A stretch of DNA of 64,000 bases from Macrothele yani (lineage: Eukaryota; Arthropoda; Arachnida; Araneae; Macrothelidae): NCBI GenBank assembly GCA_039090855.1, contig CM076997.1, positions 162,098,709 through 162,162,708 of the forward strand, in the 5' to 3' direction. A model generated the notes under the pieces. The model was given only the letters and a program-made list of their open reading frames with translations, had not been told where the DNA came from and did no database searches. Every line of letters begins with the position of its first letter. Position 1 is the first letter of the stretch. Positions 23,520 through 33,863 of this stretch are shown one piece after another. Position numbers and translations under genes: made by a program.

Positions 23520-24381
23520 TTTTATATTTTAATTTGTTAGCAAATATTGTTTTAGTTGCTTTCGAAAATAATTATAATTATTAGTATGTGTTAATTGACA
23601 AGGTAGGTTATTCCATAACATCAATCCCTGGTATTCAATAAATCTTTTTTGTGTTAAAGTGTTTGGCATTGGTAACAAAAATGCATTTCTTTCTCTTGTT
23701 TGATTGTCGTGACCTACAGTGTTTAGTTGAAATTCAATGTTGATACCTATTCTTTTTTATTCTTTTGTACATGAATACCAATAATCTAAATTGCAATAAT
23801 TTCTCAATATCTAAAAGACCATAAGAATTTATCCGTACCCCCATAATTAAGCTAATTCCACTAAAATTATTTAAAATTGTGACCATCCTATTTTGTAATG
23901 ATTGTAATTTATATAAATTGGTCTTAGAAGTTTGCCCCCATACTAATAAACAGTAAGTCAAACATGGATAAATCAGACTGTAGTACAACATTTTTAATGT
24001 TTTAATTGTTAAATTATTTGAAATTCTCGTAATTGAACCCAATACTCCCGAAATGTTGTTTACAATATGTTTAATATTTATATTCAGTTTTAGAAATGCA
24101 TATTTGGATATTATATTCCATTTTTTTGAAATATATTTATATTTCATTTCTTTTAACCTGTGTGTAAGCGATGGCCGTGTCTGACCTATATTCGATAGGC
24201 CACGCTGATACTGGATGCCATAGATTTCCCAAAGTTTTTTACCAGAAAATTGGTCTTTTTTTCTAGAGAAAATCTTCTTACTTACGAGAGTGAAAATCAC
24301 TTTGAAAATTAATGTCCTGAAGTGTTTAGCTTTAAAGGAAACCCAGCACTCTTGGAGAACAACCATCAAATTTTGCTTCAT
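23520..24381 (-). pseudogene. CR1-like reverse transcriptase, C-terminal region
   Basis: A 215-codon open stretch includes SLTHRLKEMKYKYISKKWN, the conserved YYSLIYPCLTYCLLVWG and LYKLQSLQNRMVTILNN. After one frame change, RNAFLLPMPNTLTQKRFIEYQGLMLWNNLP and YFRKQLKQYLL follow (23700-23530). These are the domains following the RT of CR1/Jockey-group LINEs. The RT core is missing. The reading is very AT-rich compared with the neighbouring Tc1 elements. Confidence 0.65.
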
Positions 24382-24925
24382 GAAGCGGAATTGTTAGAAA
24401 AGTTTAGATCCGTGTCTGATCTCGACTTTTTTTTAGAAATCTTACACATTTTCTGGAACCATACTTCCCTGGTGTATGATTCCAACTCATCGCCATATCT
24501 CTCAAGTGCTTGGAAAGCATTCCTCGAAACTGATAACCATCATCAGATGTGACAGGATATACAAACAACAGCCATTTCAAGAAATTAACGCGCCACAGTC
24601 CTAAGGATGCAAGACTAGTGTTACAGGCGAAATCATGAATAAAAACGAAAAGTTATAAATAGTTGCATTTATAAGTCTTGGTTTCTTTATTTCAAAATGA
24701 AAAGCATGTTAATGCAATGATTGTAATTCATCATTTTAAACTGAAAAGTAGTCCCTGATTCTGCTATGTGAATTCATTGAACTTATCCATATTCCTCTAA
24801 TGTTCAGTGTAAAATTCTCTTGGGGTAGAGACATTGCTGCACAAACTCGTAGAGTATCAATCATTCACTGCCACCAAGTTTTAAATACACAGATGACCAT
24901 CACATCTCGTGAAGTGCAAACTTAC
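24382..24925. other. AT-rich spacer
   Basis: No recognised feature. Confidence 0.3.
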
Positions 24926-26122
24926 TACTCCGATAAGCCATTTCATTATGACCACCCCCAGCCTAGAGAAATGTTCGCGCCTGGAGACAGAACGGTTGCG
25001 CAGGTGAAGAGCACAGAGCAGTATATATAGAACAGGAAGACAGTGTTCGGAGTCAGAATGGAAAAAGCTGACGATTTATCGGAGTTTGATAAAGGACAAA
25101 TTGTGATGGCAAGGAGCCTCGGAACTACGATCTAGGAAAGAGCGCGGCTTGTGGGTTGTTCACGTGCAGCTGTAGTGATTACGTATCAAAAGTGGTGCAC
25201 AGATCGCCAAACGACGAAACCTAGTCCAGCCGTGTGTCGTCCGCAGCTCATTCATGCCCGAAGGGAGAGGAGACTGCCGCGCATTGTTCCCAGTGACCGC
25301 AGGGTCACCTTGCAAAAGGTCACTCGCATCTATAACTGTGGTGATCAGACCAATGTGTAACAGCACACAATTCATCTCAACTTTCTGGGTATGGGCCTGC
25401 GTAGCTGACGACCGATCCGCGTTTCCTGCTCACTGCACTTCATCGCCAACAACGCATGAAATGGGCCCAAGATCATCAAGATTGGCCCGTGAATGATTGA
25501 AAAAACCTGCCTGATCTGACGAATCAAGATTCACGGTGGATCACTTAGACGGCCAAGCGCGGATACGCAGATTACCAACTGAGGCTATGGCACCTGGATT
25601 TACTGAATACATGCCGCGGCGGTGGTGTTAGGCTGTGGGCGATGCTTTCTTGGGACACTTTAGATCCCATTATTCCAATAGCACAATCCCTGACAAGTGT
25701 CAGGTATCTGAACATCGTTGCGAACCAAGTTCACCCTTTCATGGCAACGGTGTTCCCTGCTAGGGATGGCCATTACTAACAGCATAATGCGCCATGCCAC
25801 ACTGGTAGAATCGTCAAAGTGTGGTTCGAGGAACATGCTGATGACTTTCTGTTAATGCCGTGGCCTCCAAATTCACCTGACACGAACCCAATCGAAGATT
25901 TATCGTTCGACTTGGAAAAGCTGGTTCACGCTAAATCACCACCAGCTCAAAATGTACGGGAACTAGAAGAGTTGCTGCTGACATTATGGTACCAGCTATC
26001 CCAGGATATCTATCGCCACCTCATGGAATCGATGCCTCGCCGAGTGGCCGCTGTTTTGCGGGCTAAAAAGGATCATACAGCTTATTAGGTAGGTGGTCAT
26101 TATGTAAATGCTCATTGGTGTA
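24926..26122 (+). mobile_element. Tc1-like transposon
   Basis: The left end (about 24926, ending ATTATGACCACC) and the right end (26092-26122, starting GGTGGTCATTATGTAAATG) are inverted over about 31 bp with several differences. The coding region lies between, in plus orientation. Confidence 0.8.
25058..26088 (+). pseudogene. Tc1-like transposase, degraded
   Basis: Start MEKADDLSEFDKGQIVMARS (25058), TAG after LGTTI, then the HTH ALVGCSRAAVVITYQKW. SDESRFTV (about 25517) keeps the first Asp. The second motif reads QHNAPCHTGRIV with Asp changed to His and a stop just before it (about 25780). The third, NSPDTNPIEDLS, keeps Glu. The last 89 codons (25819-26088) are open and end DHTAY. Multiple frameshifts. 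Confidence 0.75.
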
Positions 26123-26999
26123 TGTGCGTTAAGTTTAAAAACCCTATCAATTGGGTCGGGGCAGGCGCAGCTTTTAAAGTTGAAGCAACATTTTTATGTT
26201 CTATTCATTTAGAGGAATAGGCACAGTCTATATAAGGTATTTATACCGACCAGTACAATGCACATACTAATTTTCCGATATTGCTAAATTGTATCCAGAC
26301 ATCCTATCTATTAGAGGTACTGTTTTTCTTTCGAGCAAAATAATGTTAATGATCAAGCCATGAGCAAATCTGAGGGACTCAAGTAATCTCGCATATTTAT
26401 ATTTTGGCTGCTGGTTGCAAAATAAGGAGAGACCCGGTGTAATGAGGAGATATAGGAAGAGACCCTTGAATCGAGCAGTGGCCAACGAGGTAATGAGGCC
26501 AGTGCAGCAGGGGTGGGAAGAGCTGGTATGTCACGACTACCGTCCCTTCTGAGGGCTCTTCCCTTACCACCCGCGCATATTTAAAAATGTTTGAAGTCGC
26601 GGAAGTTCATTATTTCATGTTTCTCCAGAGAATTTGTGATGATGTTGTAAAGAAACATTTAATAAATGATAAAGAATATTTTAACTTGCTTATCCGACGC
26701 GGCTTAGAATATCTGTCGTTAATGCCATTTCAGTAGCATACATAATCTTCCAGAAACCTCTATCCAAAAAGTATGAAGATTTATTTTTTAAATCCAATTC
26801 TCAGCATTCATAGTTCTACAAGTAACTGAAATGCTTTTTGAGAAAAATAAAGACATCTCCTTTTTTCAACAAATGCATTCAATGCAAAAGTGGATTTTTT
26901 ATATTGTTTTTCATCGAAGTTATTAAAATATATGCTCGAACAATTACACGAAAGTTTCAGCTGATCGCAAAGTTAATAAATCTGATGAAAGAAAAGTTA
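26123..26999. other. Spacer without recognised gene
   Basis: Nothing supported. The last 13 bases form the left copy of a SINE-A target-site duplication. Confidence 0.3.
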
Positions 27000-27235
27000 G
27001 GAGGCCTCGGTGGCACAGTGCTCTAAGCGATGACTTCTGATCATTCGTCCGAGATGGGTCCGGATTCGAATCCCGGTGAGGCATGGATGTTGTGTTTGTC
27101 TTACGGCTCTGGCTCTCTCCCTTCCCTGAAGTCAGTAGTCCTAAATTAGGAACGGGCGACTGCTTATAGCCCATTGAGATGCTCACGGTGGTCGTTAAAC
27201 CTCCAATCAAAAAAAAAAAAAAAAAAGAATAAGAA
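27000..27235 (+). repeat. SINE-A, plus-strand copy with target-site duplication
   Basis: tRNA-like A box (GGTGGCACAGTGCTCTAAGC), B box (GATTCGAATCC), the family body and a run of 18 A, then a short A/G-rich end. GAAAGAAAAGTTA lies at 26987-26999 and 27236-27248. This copy shows the complete family structure best. Confidence 0.85.
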
Positions 27236-27248
27236 GAAAGAAAAGTTA

Positions 27249-27631
27249 AAAAAATTTAAGCGTCCGTAATTGAACTGTACAATGGAAACACAAAAATAAG
27301 TTGTATGTTACTGAAACTAGAGGCACGTATGGAATTTTTTCGGGGGAAGGGGACGTGAAGAAACATGTAATTTTTTGAAATCCAACAGGTCAAAATAAAA
27401 GTTAGTTAAAAATAGAAGAAAAAGTTAAAGCATTATTTTCTAAAGTAAGTTGATGCATTTTAATAAAACAATTTTGTGGGAGGGGGCAAGGCCACTTAGG
27501 GGTCTTCCTCTAAGTACTCTCCTGATTAAAGCCATGTCTTTTTGGAACAAAGGTCAGAACATTTTAAACTCTAGAATGTTTGTTTCAATCAAACCAATTG
27601 AACCTCCGAAGAAAGGGATTTTAAGCAGATA
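27249..27631. other. Spacer between SINE-A and a Tc1-like element
   Basis: No recognised feature. Confidence 0.3.
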
Positions 27632-27879
27632 TACACTGGCGTGCAAAAATTAAGGACGAGACGGTTTTTCGAATGTAACGTCGTGCAGAAGTGATCCACA
27701 TCGACTGAAATTATACCATAAGATCCCCAAGATGTAAGAATATGGGACAAGTGAGCAAAACCGTCCAAACAAGTAATCCAAAGGATACAAAGGCACTTTA
27801 TTGAAAAGGTAGCTTCGAGCACAACTGGACAGAAGACAGAAACGTCCATTTGACAGGCGGCTGCCAAGAGAAATCCAGT

Positions 27880-28913
27880 CTTTTGTAAGGGATATTATCA
27901 CCGCTGACTGCGTTGCAGAATTCATAACGTCTGTCCATGCTGAAGACCAGGTTGTCAAGGAGCTGTTGAGGCATCGCGGCCTATTCCTCTTGTAGCGCCA
28001 ATCGCAGCTGCGGAATCGCTGCTGGCGGCTGGCGACGTGCTACCAAGCGTTTTCTGAGAATGTCCCACACGTGTTCAATTGTATTTAGGTCCGGTGACCA
28101 TGCGGGCCAATCCATGTGTTGAATATCTTCACTCTCTAACAGCTCTGCGACAGCCACTGTACGATGAGGTGTAGCGTTGTCGTCCATGAAGAGGAACTCA
28201 CAGCACTCCTAAACAGACGCACGTGAGGCAGAAGAACCTCGATACAATAGCGGGCACCAGTAACTGAACCTCCTTGGAAGATGTGGAGGTCACTACGGCT
28301 ACCATGCATGATACCGCCCCAAACGAGAACTCCGTCACCTTTAAACCGGTCGCTTTCGATGATGTTGTTGGAGGTGTGATTGCGTGTTCCTTGCTCTCTC
28401 CAGATGTGTATACGTCCAGAATCGCTCATCAGACTAAATCGGCTCTCATCCGTAAAGAGAACTCCACCCCATTGCTCATGTGTTCAGTTCTTGGCACCAC
28501 AGAAACCGCCGTCTCCGATGAACAGGCTTCAATGGCACACACCGTACTGGTCGTCGTGCAGACAGACCACCTTTGTGCAGCCTCCTGGCCACGGTAAAAC
28601 GCGATAACGGACGTCCAGCTGTATGTTGCATGTGCCTTGCGATTTCTCCCGCTGTCTGCCGTCTGTGTCTTCTCGCCTGTATGACAACATACCGGTCGTT
28701 CGCCGCCATGGTTGCTCGTGGACGACCACTGCTAAACTCTCGGACAGCTGTTCCGGTCGTTTGAAATGCTATCCAAGCTCGTGTAGCGATGCTTTGAGCA
28801 ATCCCGAACTCCTAGGCCACACTAGTCACACTTCGACCTTCTTCCAACTTTCCAATGACGCGACCTCGGGTAAATTCATCCAGGTATCGTCTACTGGATT
28901 GCCTGTGGGCCAT
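27880..28913 (-). pseudogene. Tc1-like transposase
   Basis: Minus-strand start MAHRQSSRRYLDEFTRGRVIG (28913), then an HTH, GRPRATMAANDRYVVIQARRHR, and SRFTVARRLHKGGLSARRPVRC. The DES motif (SDESRF) is reached after a frame change (about 28440). FLMDDNATPHRTVAV keeps the second Asp (about 28180) and WSPDLNTIEHVWD keeps Glu (about 28080). A TAG replaces a Trp codon at 27993. The C-terminus AAMPQQLLDNLVFSMDRR follows it. Conserved sites persist, but there are several breaks. Confidence 0.8.
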
Positions 28914-28987
28914 ATCACACGGTGGCAGCAACTCGACGTCGTTCAAACCGATCTACACCGTGCAATAGTTTTCACCGAATTGTTGAG

Positions 28988-29291
28988 CAAATCATCAAAT
29001 GATCATATGTAGAAGATTTTAGGAAGGGAGTGTTTGACCCCAGGTCTTAAACAACCCTTAGAAATAGGAAGCTAGGAGATTTGGGCTAGACTGCCCGATA
29101 GGAAAGTTACACGGAAGTGAAATAAAAAGGGGAGGAAGACGCCCTTATTACCCAGAGTCCGACGGCTTAACGTGCCCATCCGATGCACGGTAGATATTTA
29201 GCGGATCGATCGTTCGTACCAGCCTGGAATCGAACCTGAGGTCCTTTCCGTGGCAGTCACGAACGTTGCCCACTAGGTCACCCGCTGCCCT
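28988..29291 (-). repeat. SINE-B, nested in the Tc1-like element
   Basis: Minus-strand tRNA-like head (GTGACCTAGTGGGCAACG; B box GGTTCGATTCC at about 29230), body with GTTAAGCCGTCGGACTC and GGGCGTCTTCCTCC, and 3' end CTACATATGATCATTTGATG. GAATTGTTGAG (28977-28987) and GAATTGCTGAG (29292-29302) are likely target-site duplications. Confidence 0.75.
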
Positions 29292-29744
29292 GAATTGCTG
29301 AGGGTACACTACCCGTGTGCTTTATACCCTTCCGACACTCCCCCTACTACGTCATGCTGCCTGCATATATGCGCATGCCCTACCGTACCAGACCCTAGTC
29401 TATCTCCTGAGTAATCTTTCGGTCCGTTCTGCTTGCTCGTTTCGCTGTTATGCAAATTTATCCTCTTTGTCCTCAATTTTTGCACACCAGTGTAGTTTTA
29501 TTACTACACATTTTGATAAAAAGTAAACGGCAACTTTACTGAATTAGGTATACACATTTTTTAATTTAACGTAATTATGTGCTTCGAAATATGTGTATCA
29601 CTTTAGTTTTCGTGTTTGTAGTAGCTAGAGTTAAGCGGGTTTTTTTTTAATTTCGAATACAAAAGTAATCATGTAAACTTGTAGGAAGAAAGCACATCTT
29701 TAAAGACATTATACGATTATAAACTTCATATGGTAACTTAAAGA

Positions 29745-29990
29745 TTCTATATTTACATATTCTTTCCTCTTGATCCGCGAACCAAACTGTTAGCTCAGAC
29801 AAGTCTTCGGAAAAGTCGCAGTGCTGTGTGTAACGAAGGACGGTGCTCATAACGTCACAAAAAGTTTTCCAGGCCTGCAGATAAATCGTTGGCCACGTTC
29901 GAGCCTGTTCCTTGCTCGCACGTCTAGCTGGATACCTACGCCTTTGATCCTTCAGGTGCTGGAGCCATTTACTCGGTGCTGTCACATCAT
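29745..29990 (-). CDS. Possible exon of unknown function
   Basis: A minus-strand open frame (about 80 codons) follows an acceptor-like GATGTGACAG and could end at GAATAT|GTAAAT. It begins in the region KWLQHLKDQRRRYPARRASK and includes WPTIYLQAWKTFCDVMSTVL. Base composition is much richer in GC than its surroundings and there is no transposon motif. I recognise no family. It could be a chance frame. Confidence 0.3.
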
Positions 29991-30299
29991 TACATGCAAT
30001 TGAGCACTGAGGCTCTGATATCGTTTTATAGAAATAAGAGATATTTCTTGAAGGTCAAACACAATTCAGATATAAGAATGTTTACATAATGATCGGATGC
30101 ATCTTATTTTTTCTTGTGTGGGAAATATAAAGGTAAGTACTGTTATACATTCCCTACCAGCAGTAACATTTGACAGCAGTAACTTCCACGCCAAGAATCT
30201 GATGCGTTACCATATGAAGCTTAACAGGCACCCATAATGCTGATTTGGATCGATCACACACACGCACACACACACTCGCACCTGGGTCTGGTAGGATTT

Positions 30300-30512
30300 T
30301 TTTTTTTTTTTTGATTGGAGGTTTAACGACCACCGTGAGCAACTCAATGGGCTATAAGCAGTCACCCGTCCCAATTTAGGGTCTCTGGTTCCAGGGAAGG
30401 GAGAGAGCCAGAGCCGTAAGACAAACACAACATCCATGCCTCACCGGGATTCGAACCCGGACCCCTTTCGGACGAATGATCAGAGGCCATCGCTTTGACC
30501 ACTGTGCCACCG
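30300..30512 (-). repeat. SINE-A, minus-strand copy
   Basis: Complete family structure on the minus strand, with tail T-run at 30297-30312 on plus. CTGGTAGGATTT at 30288-30299 and 30513-30524 is a 12-bp target-site duplication. It sits at the outer edge of a foldback repeat. Confidence 0.85.
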
Positions 30513-30605
30513 CTGGTAGGATTTGTCTAACTACGATTGGTCGATAACCGATTAGTACAATGCCGATTGGTCCAATACCGATTTCTCCAAAGGGCGAAAT
30601 CGTCC

Positions 30606-30824
30606 GCCGCCCGGTGGCGCAGTGGTCTAAGGCGCTGGCCTCTGACCATTCGTCCGTAAGGGGTCCGGGTTCGAATCCCGGTGAGGCATGGATGTTGTGT
30701 TTGTCTTACGGCACTGGCTCTCTCCCTTCCCTGGAACCAGTGACCCTAAATTAGGGACGGGCGACTGCTTATAGCCCATTGAGTTGCTCACGGTGGTCGT
30801 TAAACCTCTAATCAAAAAAAAAAA
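30606..30824 (+). repeat. SINE-A, plus-strand copy in the foldback arm
   Basis: Cleanest tRNA-like head of the family (GGTGGCGCAGTGGTCTAAGG; GGTTCGAATCC), body and poly(A). AAATCGTCC occurs at 30597-30605 and 30825-30833 as the target-site duplication, itself part of a foldback minisatellite unit. Confidence 0.85.
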
Positions 30825-31316
30825 AAATCGTCCAATGGACAATTGGTTAAAAGGTACGATTCGTCCAATGGACAATTGGTCCAAAGGTACGATTCGTTAA
30901 ATGGGACGATTGATTCAATGCCAATTGGTCCAATGATACGATTAGTCCAATTTCGTCTGATCTGTCCGAAGGGCTACTCGTACGAAACAAATTTTATTCG
31001 TGCTCATTTTGTATTCGATGGTTTATGTAAGCACCAGTAGTTCAAAGAATGTAAAATAACGATGCATTTCATGCGTAATATTGTGGTGGTAGATTTTCTT
31101 TTTCGAAACCGCTTTCTTTTTGTTATACTGTCCTCGCAGCCGTATAAAGTTACTGATGTACGAGCCGCCAAATCAACTTAGATGTTTGTCTCTTGCATTA
31201 AATATTAGAAAAGACTAGTGTCCCGTTTCTATTTGTAGCATGCAGGGGGGGGGGGTTCAGACAAGTGACCACTGGAAAAGTGGAAGGCGTTCTGACATAG
31301 GCCTTTTTAATAGATT

Positions 31317-31640
31317 TTATTCTACCGATATCATATTCATAACGTTTACATATCAAATCATGTTAGTAATATTGCACTTTTACTTAGGTACTAAATATTA
31401 ATTCATAGGCCCTAAGCGTAAGCCTTATAATAATTTTTATTCTAACGACGTCATATTCATGACCTTTGCATAGCAACTCAAGCTAATAATATTGCGCTTT
31501 TACGTAGTCACTAAATACCAATTTATTGATAAATATTAATTTTAGCTTTTTTATTCTACCGATATCCTATTCACAACATTTACACATCAAGTTCAAAATA
31601 TTGCTCCTTTATTTAGGCACTAAGTATTAATTCATAGGCC
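31317..31640. repeat. Tandem array, three units of ~115-120 bp
   Basis: Each unit starts TTATTCTA(C/A)CGA(T/C)(A/G)TC, contains TTCA(T/C)(A/G)AC.TTTACA, AATATTGC.CTTTTA and ACTAAATA, and ends near TTCATAGGCC. Unit starts are near 31317, 31437 and 31549. Confidence 0.65.
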
Positions 31641-31649
31641 ATACACCTA

Positions 31650-31880
31650 GGTGCCTGGCAAAGAACTGAGAAATGATCCTTGGAGTGACTTTCATTAGGT
31701 TTTATTAAATGGTTGCAATTACCAGATATCTAAGTGGCAACTTAAAATCTTCTAAAAATGCCCGCGGGCTAGGTGCTTTGTAAACAGCTGAAAAATGTTC
31801 CGTTGAATGCCTTTTACAAGGTTTATAGAATGTTTTCAAATACCAAATACATGGGCATCAGTTTTAAAAAGATACAAAGG
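31650..31880. repeat. Tandem pair of ~120 bp units
   Basis: GGTGC(C/T)T.G.AAA.A.CTGA(G/A)AAATG starts both units (31650 and 31770). Both continue with a GAATG/GAGTG, TTTATA/TTTATT and ACCA(A/G)ATA pattern. Confidence 0.5.
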
Positions 31881-32045
31881 GGAGAATAACTTAAATTATT
31901 ATTCCTTTCTTTAAAAAATATGGCGGTTGGTAGGATGATACCATTGGACGAATCGGGATTGGACCAATCGTACCATTGGATGAATCGGCATTAGACCAAT
32001 AGTTCTATTAGACGAACGGCATTGGACCAATCATTATGAGACGAA

Positions 32046-32086
32046 TTTTCCGGGACCGCACGCACGCCCACACGCCCACACACACA

Positions 32087-32127
<41 letters not shown>
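32046..32127. repeat. CA microsatellite
   Basis: Mostly uninterrupted CA dinucleotides from 32079 to 32126, preceded by CG/CA-rich sequence. It directly precedes the mariner-like palindrome. Confidence 0.9.
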
Positions 32128-32128
<1 letters not shown>

Positions 32129-32340
32129 AAACGTCAAAAATACAGGGTGTCCCACTCGATACGTTATCCAAGTGTGTTTTTATCAATAACATCGTGAACA
32201 ATTATAGCAATTGAGTGATATTTGGTTAAAAGATGCCTTCATCCATAGAAAGCAGAACCATATCTTAAGAGATTTTGATAGTCTCTCCCTGTCCATCGAG
32301 ACAGACTTGAACACGAGACTCCGTATTTCGGAAAGTTCGC

Positions 32341-32542
32341 GGTGACGCAGTGGTCTAAGCGATGGCTTCTGATCATTCGTCCGAGATGGGTCCGGGTACG
32401 AATCCCGGTGAGGCATGGATGTTGTGTTTGTCTTACGGCGCTGGCTCTCTCCCTTCCTTGGAACCAGTGACCCTAAATTAGGGACAGTCGACTGCTTTAG
32501 TCCATTGAGTTGCTCACGGCGGTCGTTAAACCTCCAATCAAA
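32341..32542 (+). repeat. SINE-A, plus-strand copy
   Basis: tRNA-like head, full body and a short A tail. AAAGTTCGC at 32332-32340 and 32547-32555 is the target-site duplication. Confidence 0.8.
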
Positions 32543-32839
32543 AAAAAAGTTCGCTCTAGTATCACCGGCGTAATAGCTGCCACTGCCTGGCAGATGTTGT
32601 TCTTCAATACCTGTTAGCGCTCTTCTTGTGACAGATTTTGGAGGTCGCGCATGTGAGTTCGTGATTCTCCGAGGTTAGTTCAGTTTTTTGTTTCTTGCCT
32701 TCTTTCTTCGAGTTGTTTGTATCCCATCTTCTTTCAGGATACAGTCACAACAGCCGTCTACTATGGAATTTTTTCAGGCATTTGTTAAGCAACTGCACCA
32801 TGAAGAGCTGAAAACTGGTTATTTCAACAAGACGGGACA

Positions 32840-33140
32840 ACTTGCCATACAGCACGTATGAGTGTGGCTGAAATTGAGTCATTCTTTGGAGATCGCGTGA
32901 TTTTTAAAGGAATTTCGCCACCTTGATCTCTTGACCTAACACCCTCTGATTTTATTCTATGGGGTATCTCAAATCAGTGGTGTTTCAAAACAAGCCGATA
33001 AATTCTTGAAGCAGTGAAGAACAACATCTGCGAAGCAGTGGTAGGGATTACACGGGAGCCGCTGGCGCGAACTTTCTGAAATATCGAGTTTCGTGTTCAA
33101 GCCTGTCTCGATGAAAAGGGCGGACACGCTCAACATCTCT
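32840..33140 (+). pseudogene. Mariner-like transposase C-terminal half
   Basis: FQQDGTTCHTARMSVAEIESFFGDRV would be the second catalytic motif, with a frame break in the segment before HTARMS. SLDLTPSDFILWGISNQ keeps the third Asp (about 32935). KNNICEAVVGITREPLARTF then ends in QACLDEKGGHAQHL and TAA. The pattern belongs to the mariner-like group whose N-terminus has a DUF4817-type HTH, as at 46334. Stops at 32924, 33000 and 33079. Confidence 0.65.
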
Positions 33141-33202
33141 AAGGATGTGGTTCTGTTTACAGTGGATGAAAGAGTGTTTCTGCCAAATATTATTCAATTA
33201 AT

Positions 33203-33583
33203 ACACGCAATTGACGTGTATTAGTAACATAAAACAGAAGTTATAGCTTTTTCCACGTTTATAAGGGAGTCACGGAAAAATTATCATCGGCCGCTACTGG
33301 GAATCGAACCCAGGTCTTCCAGTTACGCGCCGGACATGCTACCACTGCAGCACAGCGGTCTCGAATTCTCCATACTAATATACGACTAACTGCCAAACTA
33401 CATGGTAGGTAGTTTGTATGGCATTCAGTCGTATGTGAGTCTGGAGAATTCGAGGCCGCTGTGGTGCAGTTGTAGCATGTCCGGCGCGTAACTGGAAGAC
33501 CTGGGTTCGATTCCCAGTGGCGGCCGATGATAATTTTTCTGTGACTCACTTATAAACGTGGAAAGAGCGATTACTTCTGTTTG
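33203..33583. repeat. Inverted pair of tRNA-headed repeats (palindrome)
   Basis: Two tRNA-like units face each other: minus at about 33289-33361 and plus at 33453-33525. The flanks (CACGTTTATAAG.GAGTCAC and its complement) and the centre are also palindromic, giving arms of about 180 bp. The plus unit folds as a cloverleaf: acceptor GGCCGCT with GGCGGCC, T arm CTGGGTTCGATTCCCAG, and anticodon stem TCCGG/CTGGA around CGCGTAA. ATATTATTCAATTA (33187-33200) and ATATCATTCAATTA (33584-33597) look like its target-site duplication. Confidence 0.7.
33453..33525 (+). other. tRNA-like cloverleaf (SINE head or pseudo-tRNA)
   Basis: A 7-bp acceptor stem, A box (TGGTGCAGTTGTAGCA) and perfect T arm are present. 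The anticodon loop reads CGCGTAA, so the nominal anticodon is CGT (Thr). Position 33 is G instead of the invariant T, and the unit is embedded in an inverted repeat, so a functional tRNA is unlikely. Confidence 0.5.
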
Positions 33584-33727
33584 ATATCATTCAATTACTG
33601 TAATTATTCACTAATTTATTAATACAATCATGGGTAATGTAACTAGTGGGACATCCTGTATATTCATCATGGTTTACCCCTAAATAGTTGGCAATAAGGC
33701 ATGATCATGTATCGTTGCTTTGTGTCA

Positions 33728-33752
33728 CACACACACACACACGCACACACAA
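33728..33752. repeat. Short CA microsatellite
   Basis: About 12 CA units with one interruption. Confidence 0.8.
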
Positions 33753-33863
33753 TTAATCGTCCAAAATATACGTATCCCATGCTTAAAACTCTGGTAATAA
33801 GCCATGGTAATACATAACTTTCGAATAAAGCCTAGTTATACTCCCTAGAGTTATAAAGTGACG

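Larger units (their letters stand above)
22008..24381 (-). mobile_element. CR1-like LINE 3' part with a nested Tc1-like element
   Basis: Minus-strand coding of the post-RT region runs 24381 to about 23520. The 3' UTR follows and ends with a GAAAT tandem tail (the ATTTC repeat at 22008-22031 on plus). The UTR is split by a Tc1-like element at 22185-23403. The end just before the tail (AATGTAACATAGTCAAATGTAA on minus) matches 36320-36385, defining the family 3' end. Confidence 0.7.
27632..29494 (-). mobile_element. Tc1-like transposon carrying a SINE-B insert
   Basis: Ends TACACTGGCGTGCAAAAATT (27632) and the complement of AATTTTTGCACACCAGTGTA (ending 29494) form the terminal repeats. It is about 1.86 kb long because a SINE-B of about 0.3 kb lies between the transposase start and the right end. 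Confidence 0.85.
30513..32045. mobile_element. Foldback-like element with minisatellite inverted arms
   Basis: The left arm (30513-30605 and 30825-30985) consists of many short units of the type CGATTGGTCCAATG. The right arm (31923-32040) is made of the complementary type ATTGGACCAATCG. The outer edges share TGGTAGGAT. The interior holds two tandem arrays (31317-31640 and 31650-31870). There is no coding sequence. Modular, repeat-built inverted termini are characteristic of Foldback-type elements, so the class is inferred. Confidence 0.6.
32141..33660. mobile_element. Palindromic mariner-like element made of two 3' ends
   Basis: The termini TACAGGGTGTCCCACT (32141) and the complement of AGTGGGACATCCTGTA (33660) are inverted. 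The left part read on minus and the right part read on plus encode the same transposase C-terminus: NTESRVQVCLDGQG on minus (about 32285-32330) and NIEFRVQACLDEKG on plus (about 33080-33120). Further in, both give the KNNIC.AV.ITP/R segment. The element is therefore two copies of one end, head to head, holding a SINE-A in the left copy and an inverted tRNA-headed repeat in the right. Confidence 0.7.

Noticed and set aside
32046..32127. CA tracts as CRISPR-like or regulatory repeats
   Set aside because: Simple dinucleotide repeats without spacers. No CRISPR-like array exists in the window.
33289..33525. Functional tRNA genes
   Set aside because: The cloverleaf is good, but T33 is replaced by G, the two units form an inverted repeat with shared non-tRNA flanks, and the pair has a target-site duplication. 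A repeat head is more likely.
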